Assembly: GCA_003555285.1 (NCBI GenBank) | Contig: PWGH01000031.1 | Location: 1-7,888, forward strand | DNA from: Thioalkalivibrio sp. | GTDB lineage: Bacteria > Pseudomonadota > Gammaproteobacteria > Ectothiorhodospirales > Ectothiorhodospiraceae | Length of the DNA: 7,888 nt | Reading direction: 5' to 3' | Shown: positions 5,610 through 7,888 of the stretch, piece after piece | Layout: each line of letters opens with the position of its first letter | How positions within the stretch are numbered: position 1 is the stretch's first letter | Translations under genes and position numbers: made by a program | Notes under the pieces: generated by a model | Told to the model about the DNA's origin: nothing | The model's database searches: none | What the model saw: only the letters and a program-made list of their open reading frames with translations

Positions 5610-5848
5610 GCGACACCCTGAGAATTGCGCTCGCGTTGCCTTTGCCGCTCGGTGTGTTTCCACAGGCAGGCGTACCAGCGGCTGGGCGAAATTAGGATCT
5701 TGCCGCCTGCTCGGAGGATCGCATCGTGCAGGCCGAATTTGTCGGCATGGCGGATGTAGTGGCGGGTGCCGGCATCGGTGAAGTTGTCATCTTCAGCCGC
5801 AAAGCGCCGGATCGGCTTCCAATCGACTGGAAAGTCATCGAACGACAT
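5606..5848 (-). CDS. Excisionase-like / AlpA-like small DNA-binding protein (80 aa)
   Basis: The ATG at 5848 (MSFDDFPVDWKP) follows GGAGG (5855-5859) with 6 bases of spacing. The core, residues 29 to 65 (RHYIRHADKFGLHDAILRAG, then KILISPSRWYACLWK), matches the pattern of small MerR/Xis-like winged-helix proteins found beside integrases: an aromatic-basic helix, GL..A, a Gly turn, a strand (ILIS) and a C-terminal helix. Such proteins bend DNA for excision or switch on satellite genes (AlpA). The C-terminus is Arg/Gln rich. Its ribosome binding site is predicted to be buried in a hairpin, so translation may be controlled. Excisionase is the better guess over a plain regulator because the integrase is nearby and no other candidate exists. 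Confidence 0.6.
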   Translation of the reverse strand: MSFDDFPVDWKPIRRFAAEDDNFTDAGTRHYIRHADKFGLHDAILRAGGKILISPSRWYACLWKHTERQRQRERNSQGVA

Positions 5849-5852
5849 TTTG

Positions 5853-5896
5853 TACCTCCGAATATATCGACATCAGAAGTGATGTCGTTGGAGGTA
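5853..5896 (-). promoter_or_regulatory. Leader hairpin sequestering the ribosome binding site
   Basis: In the minus-strand transcript, TACCTCC (5896-5890), AA, CGACATCA (5887-5880), loop CTTC, TGATGTCG (5875-5868), ATATATTC and GGAGGTA (5859-5853) stand in order, followed by CAAA and the ATG at 5848. The inner stem is a perfect 8 bp with a 4-base loop. The outer 7 bp pair exactly with the ribosome binding site. As DNA, the inner 20-bp dyad could equally be an operator. Confidence 0.6.
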
Positions 5897-5921
5897 TGTT
5901 AGTGCTAGCTTGTATGTTTTT

Positions 5922-5981
5922 CGGGGGGTATATAAGTCTCCAAGCGGGGGGTATATAAGTGTACTAGTTATGTACCCCCCG
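5922..5981. repeat. Three copies of a GGGGGGTATATAAGT-type repeat
   Basis: CGGGGGGTATATAAGT occurs at 5922-5937 and 5945-5960 (16 of 16 identical, 23-bp period). A third, inverted copy on the minus strand at 5981-5967 reads CGGGGGGTACATAAC. The third overlaps the last codons and TAA of the 201-residue gene. Evenly spaced G6-TATATAAG units between two genes suggest binding sites for a regulator, perhaps one of the neighbouring proteins. Confidence 0.75.
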
Positions 5982-5990
5982 GTGGTTTTT
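5946..5990 (+). terminator. Strong hairpin with T-run, rightward
   Basis: GGGGGGTATATAA (5946-5958), a 9-base loop and TTATGTACCCCCC (5968-5980) pair at 12 of 13 positions. On the plus strand GGTGG and then TTTTTGTTCTTCT follow. The 5-base gap before the T-run weakens the terminator reading. It would stop rightward (antisense) transcripts. On the minus strand the same hairpin forms without a T-run, directly behind the 201-residue gene. Confidence 0.4.
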
Positions 5991-6573
5991 GTTCTTCTCT
6001 TTCACTCAGTGCTTTCTGCAGATTCAACAACTCTATTCGCTGCTCTTCCGGCATGCGGAACCAATCTTTTAGCAGTCGCTTCACCTCATCTCGGATTTCC
6101 TGTTTTCGCTCCTTCGGCACTTCTTTCCACTTGTTCACTACTGTACCGGGGCGATAACCAAGCAGCCGCGCGGCTTCCACGAATGCAGGCACGACCGTTT
6201 TGTCGTCGCTCCTTGTCATGCGATGCCCGGTCGCGATTGCGTACTGCACCGCCTCGACCACGTCCTCGGATGACCACTGGGGTGGTCTGTGATTAGGCCC
6301 CTTCAGGGTTCGCAGTTCCTGAGAGATGTCGGCCGGTACCGGCTCGTCCATGCACAACAGGCTATCCAACAGCACGCGGTCGCCGGTCTTCGCTTCCTCG
6401 ATGGCCGTGAACCATGCCGCATCCAAGAACTCCCGCACCATCTGCTCCTGAATTTCGGGGGGCTGTTGGTTATTGCGGATCCCATCGATAATCAGGCGCG
6501 CCAGGACCCCCCTACCCGAGCGTATGCCTCTACCCGCCCACGTCTGCGCTTTCTTCCTCTTCTCAACCTTCAC
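5968..6573 (-). CDS. Hypothetical helix-rich protein with possible helix-turn-helix (201 aa)
   Basis: The gene begins inside the integrase end. The GTG at 6573 overlaps the integrase TGA as GTGA, with GGTGG a few bases upstream; the in-frame GTG at 6582 is a possible alternative. The first 25 residues are very basic (VKVEKRKKAQTWAGRGIRSG), followed by helices (residues 23 to 75). A segment at 126 to 150 (VVPAFVEAARLLGYRPGTVV, then NKWK) looks like a helix-turn-helix of the type that reads phage DNA. A charged, coil-like C-terminus follows (155 to 196). No transmembrane segment or enzyme motif is seen. Base composition is AT-richer than the integrase and primase genes. It might be the element's regulator acting on the repeats directly behind it; this is inference. 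The family is not recognised. Confidence 0.72.
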   Translation of the reverse strand: MKVEKRKKAQTWAGRGIRSGRGVLARLIIDGIRNNQQPPEIQEQMVREFLDAAWFTAIEEAKTGDRVLLDSLLCMDEPVPADISQELRTLKGPNHRPPQWSSEDVVEAVQYAIATGHRMTRSDDKTVVPAFVEAARLLGYRPGTVVNKWKEVPKERKQEIRDEVKRLLKDWFRMPEEQRIELLNLQKALSEREEQKPPGGT

Positions 6574-7592
6574 GACAACCACCGCTGATCCATGCGCTCG
6601 ATGACGCCGGAGACGTGATCGTCGGACAGGTGGCTGTACCTCTTAACCATCTGCAGGGTCTTGTGCCCCAGCACGGCGGCAATCTCGGCCAGAGTCGCGC
6701 CGCTCATGGCGAGATAGGACGCAGTGGTATGCCGTAGGTCATGCCACACGAAGTCCGCGATCCCCGCACGCTCACAGGCGGCCTCAAACGCTCCGCGGGG
6801 GTCCAGCGGCCGGTCGGGCTCGCCGGGCGCATGGAAGACCAGCCCGGTCTTTGGCACGCGGTCCTTCAGGTGAGCACGGACAGTCGGGGTCAGGGTGATG
6901 GCCCGCGCCTCGCCGTTCTTAGTGTCGATCAGTCGGGCCAGGCCGCGGTCCAGATCCACCTCGGACCAGCGGAGGCCCAGCAACTCGCCGCGCCGCATGC
7001 CCGTGGACAGCGCCATCATGACCAGCAGTTCGAGGTCGGGCTGCCGGGACTTACGGCACTCGTCCAGCAGGCGCGTCAGTTCATCCCGGCTCAGGAACCG
7101 CGTGCGCCCTGCACTCTCGCGCCGCTTGGCGATACTGCGCACGGGATTGTCGCGCACCCAGCCCCATTGCATGGCCATCGACAGAACGTGGCTGAGAATC
7201 GCCGTGTAGCGGTTGGCGGTCGGGCCGGTCACGCCCCGATCCGCGATGAGGTCGTCACGCGCCTCGGTGATCCGGGCCGGCGTCAGCGCATGCAGCCGGA
7301 TGTCGCCCAGCTTGTCGGCCCACCAGGTCAGTTGCCGGTCTTGATGGACGCGGGTGGTTTCGGCCTTCTCGGGGAGCACGTCGCGCCGGTAACGCTTGAT
7401 CGCGTCGGCCAGGGTCTTGTCGGTCGGGCGCACAAACTCGCCCGTCTCGATAGCGCCCTCGGTCTCGCGGATGAAGGCGCGGGCTGCCTTCATGCTGCCG
7501 AACGACTTGACGACATTCTCGCCGCCGGTGCGGACGCGTACGCGGTAACGCTTGTCGCCGGACTTGGTGGTCCTTACAGTGATGCTAGCCAT
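6570..7592 (-). CDS. int: Tyrosine-type site-specific integrase
   Basis: A full-length 340-residue phage-family integrase that recombines attP with attB, here most likely in the adjacent tRNA-Leu. Residues 1 to 50 form a basic three-strand arm-binding domain (MASITVRTTKSGDKRYRVRV). Residues about 58 to 155 are the SAM-like core-binding domain. Residues 165 to 340 are the catalytic domain with R200 (TGMRRGELLGLRW), K225 (DTKNG), H284 and R287 (HDLRH), H310 (LGH) and the nucleophile Y319 (KRYSHL), so every catalytic residue is present. The start at 7592 is preferred over an upstream ATG at 7706 because AGAGGGG lies just before it and the family fold begins there; the longer form would add a poor-quality His/Arg-rich leader running into the 21-bp repeat. 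Confidence 0.96.
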   Translation of the reverse strand: MASITVRTTKSGDKRYRVRVRTGGENVVKSFGSMKAARAFIRETEGAIETGEFVRPTDKTLADAIKRYRRDVLPEKAETTRVHQDRQLTWWADKLGDIRLHALTPARITEARDDLIADRGVTGPTANRYTAILSHVLSMAMQWGWVRDNPVRSIAKRRESAGRTRFLSRDELTRLLDECRKSRQPDLELLVMMALSTGMRRGELLGLRWSEVDLDRGLARLIDTKNGEARAITLTPTVRAHLKDRVPKTGLVFHAPGEPDRPLDPRGAFEAACERAGIADFVWHDLRHTTASYLAMSGATLAEIAAVLGHKTLQMVKRYSHLSDDHVSGVIERMDQRWLS

Positions 7593-7676
7593 GGCCGACC
7601 CCTCTTGTCGGTGGTGGTTAGACGGGTCGCCGGTGCTGGAACACTTGCGGCCCGTTGTCCTATATGGACGCCTATG

Positions 7677-7705
7677 ATTGTAGTTGAAGGCGTGGTGGTG
7701 GTCCA
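7677..7705 (-). promoter_or_regulatory. Possible integrase promoter overlapping the 21-bp repeat
   Basis: On the minus strand TGGACC (7705-7700; four of six to TTGACA), a 17-base spacer and TACAAT (7682-7677; five of six to TATAAT) would start transcription near 7670, about 78 bases before the integrase ATG. The -35 box is part of the 21-bp repeat, so a protein bound there would block it, giving integrase autoregulation. A weaker alternative is TTCAAC with TATAGG just downstream. Confidence 0.4.
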
Positions 7706-7718
7706 CCAGTGGTCCATG
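7698..7718 (+). repeat. 21-bp inverted repeat copy 2 (candidate integrase arm-type site)
   Basis: This carries TGGTCCACCAGTGGTCCA on the plus strand, the inverted partner of 1582-1602. It lies between the integrase start and the tRNA, 58 bp from the tRNA CCA end, where arm-type sites of an integrated element are expected. The integrase has a matching N-terminal arm-binding domain. Confidence 0.6.
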
Positions 7719-7776
7719 GACAGTAACGCGAGGGTCAGAAGGTGAGGCGAGGATTCGTTAAGTATATGTTTTCAAT
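7719..7776. other. Junction region, probable attachment-site arm
   Basis: Between the 21-bp repeat and the tRNA CCA lies a short gene-free stretch that turns AT-rich toward the tRNA (TTAAGTATATGTTTTCAATT). AT-rich, bendable DNA next to the crossover is usual for tyrosine-integrase attachment sites. The crossover itself should fall in the tRNA sequence; no other copy is seen in this window to delimit the core. Confidence 0.4.
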
Positions 7777-7863
7777 TGGTGGGGACGGCCGGAATCGAAC
7801 CGGCACGGCCTTGCGGCCAGCGGATTTTAAGTCCGCTGCGTCTACCCGTTCCGCCACGCCCCC
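7777..7863 (-). tRNA. tRNA-Leu (anticodon UAA), CCA encoded
   Basis: The minus strand folds as a complete class II tRNA. The acceptor arm GGGGGCG pairs with CGTCCCC (one G-U), then discriminator A and encoded CCA (7779-7777). The anticodon stem GCGGA/TCCGC encloses loop CTTAAAA with anticodon TAA. The long variable arm has stem GGCC-GCAA-GGCC, and the T arm is GCCGG-TTCGATT-CCGGC. The long variable arm and the UAA anticodon identify leucine. The 3' end faces the integrase, the typical attB orientation. Its promoter is beyond or at the window edge. Confidence 0.96.
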
Positions 7864-7888
7864 GTTATCGGCCTTTGCAATTGCGGTA

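Larger units (their letters stand above)
1..7776. mobile_element. Integrated phage-related element, satellite-like (left limit not seen)
   Basis: A tyrosine integrase faces away from a tRNA-Leu gene, and behind it lie an excisionase-like protein, a primase-helicase, an iteron array and a terminase small subunit-like protein, all on the minus strand. tRNA 3' ends are common integration sites for tyrosine integrases, and the tRNA here stays intact, as expected when the element restores its 3' end. The right limit is therefore placed at the tRNA 3' end. The order int, small DNA-binding proteins, pri/rep, origin, terS is that of PICI/SaPI satellites. The left limit is unknown: no second copy of the tRNA 3' end is visible in the window. 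It may lie near 1500-1580, where a 21-bp sequence from beside the integrase recurs inverted, or beyond base 1. A prophage is the main alternative. Confidence 0.7.

Noticed and set aside
5896..5960. Tiny hydrophobic plus-strand frame (VLACMFFGGYIS...) after GGAGGTATG, toxin-like
   Set aside because: The GGAGG is the mirror half of the hairpin, the ATG is only one base away and the frame crosses the repeats. A GTG start is possible, but the evidence is too thin.
6741..7745. 334-codon plus-strand frame opposite the integrase
   Set aside because: It is the shadow of a full integrase with all catalytic residues, and its composition is Gly/Gln/Arg rich without a fold.
1..7888. CRISPR array
   Set aside because: No regularly spaced repeats with unique spacers were seen. 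The repeats found are three or fewer and are explained as origin or operator sites.

Overview
This is a GC-rich bacterial window. Every convincing gene lies on the minus strand, most have a clear GGAGG-type ribosome binding site, and the right edge carries a tRNA-Leu(UAA) gene with an encoded CCA end. The protein style (tyrosine integrase, D5-type primase-helicase, Sf6-type terminase small subunit) and the encoded CCA fit a proteobacterium, perhaps a gammaproteobacterium. That is an impression; no gene here fixes the taxonomy.

Right to left (the direction of transcription): tRNA-Leu (7777-7863) is the apparent integration site. About 185 bp away starts a complete tyrosine integrase (7592-6570). 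Its 3' end overlaps an unrecognised helix-rich protein (6573-5968). A 119-bp regulatory gap follows, with three copies of a GGGGGGTATATAAGT-like repeat and a long hairpin that would bury a ribosome binding site. Then come an excisionase-like small DNA-binding protein (5848-5606), a small winged-helix-like protein (5609-5310) and an 820-residue primase-helicase (5313-2851), each overlapping the next by ATGA. Immediately behind the primase-helicase is a striking iteron array with an internal hairpin (2651-2832), very probably the replication origin. After it come a hypothetical protein (2571-2227), a possible 39-residue protein (2225-2106) and a terminase small subunit-like protein (2083-1643).

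Left of the terminase gene is a 0.45-kb non-coding stretch. It holds a 21-bp sequence repeated in inverted orientation beside the integrase, a good sigma-70 promoter and an intrinsic terminator placed just ahead of the next gene. The leftmost 1.16 kb is a run of four small unrecognised minus-strand genes, the last cut by the window edge.

The whole reads as an integrated phage-related element. The order integrase, small DNA-binding regulators, primase-helicase, iteron origin, terminase small subunit, with no terminase large subunit, portal or capsid gene in view, resembles phage-inducible chromosomal islands (PICI/SaPI-type satellites). A prophage whose structural genes lie left of the window, or a degraded prophage, is not excluded. 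The paired 21-bp sites suggest that the left end of the core element could lie near position 1500-1580, but no duplicated tRNA end is visible there, so the left boundary is open.
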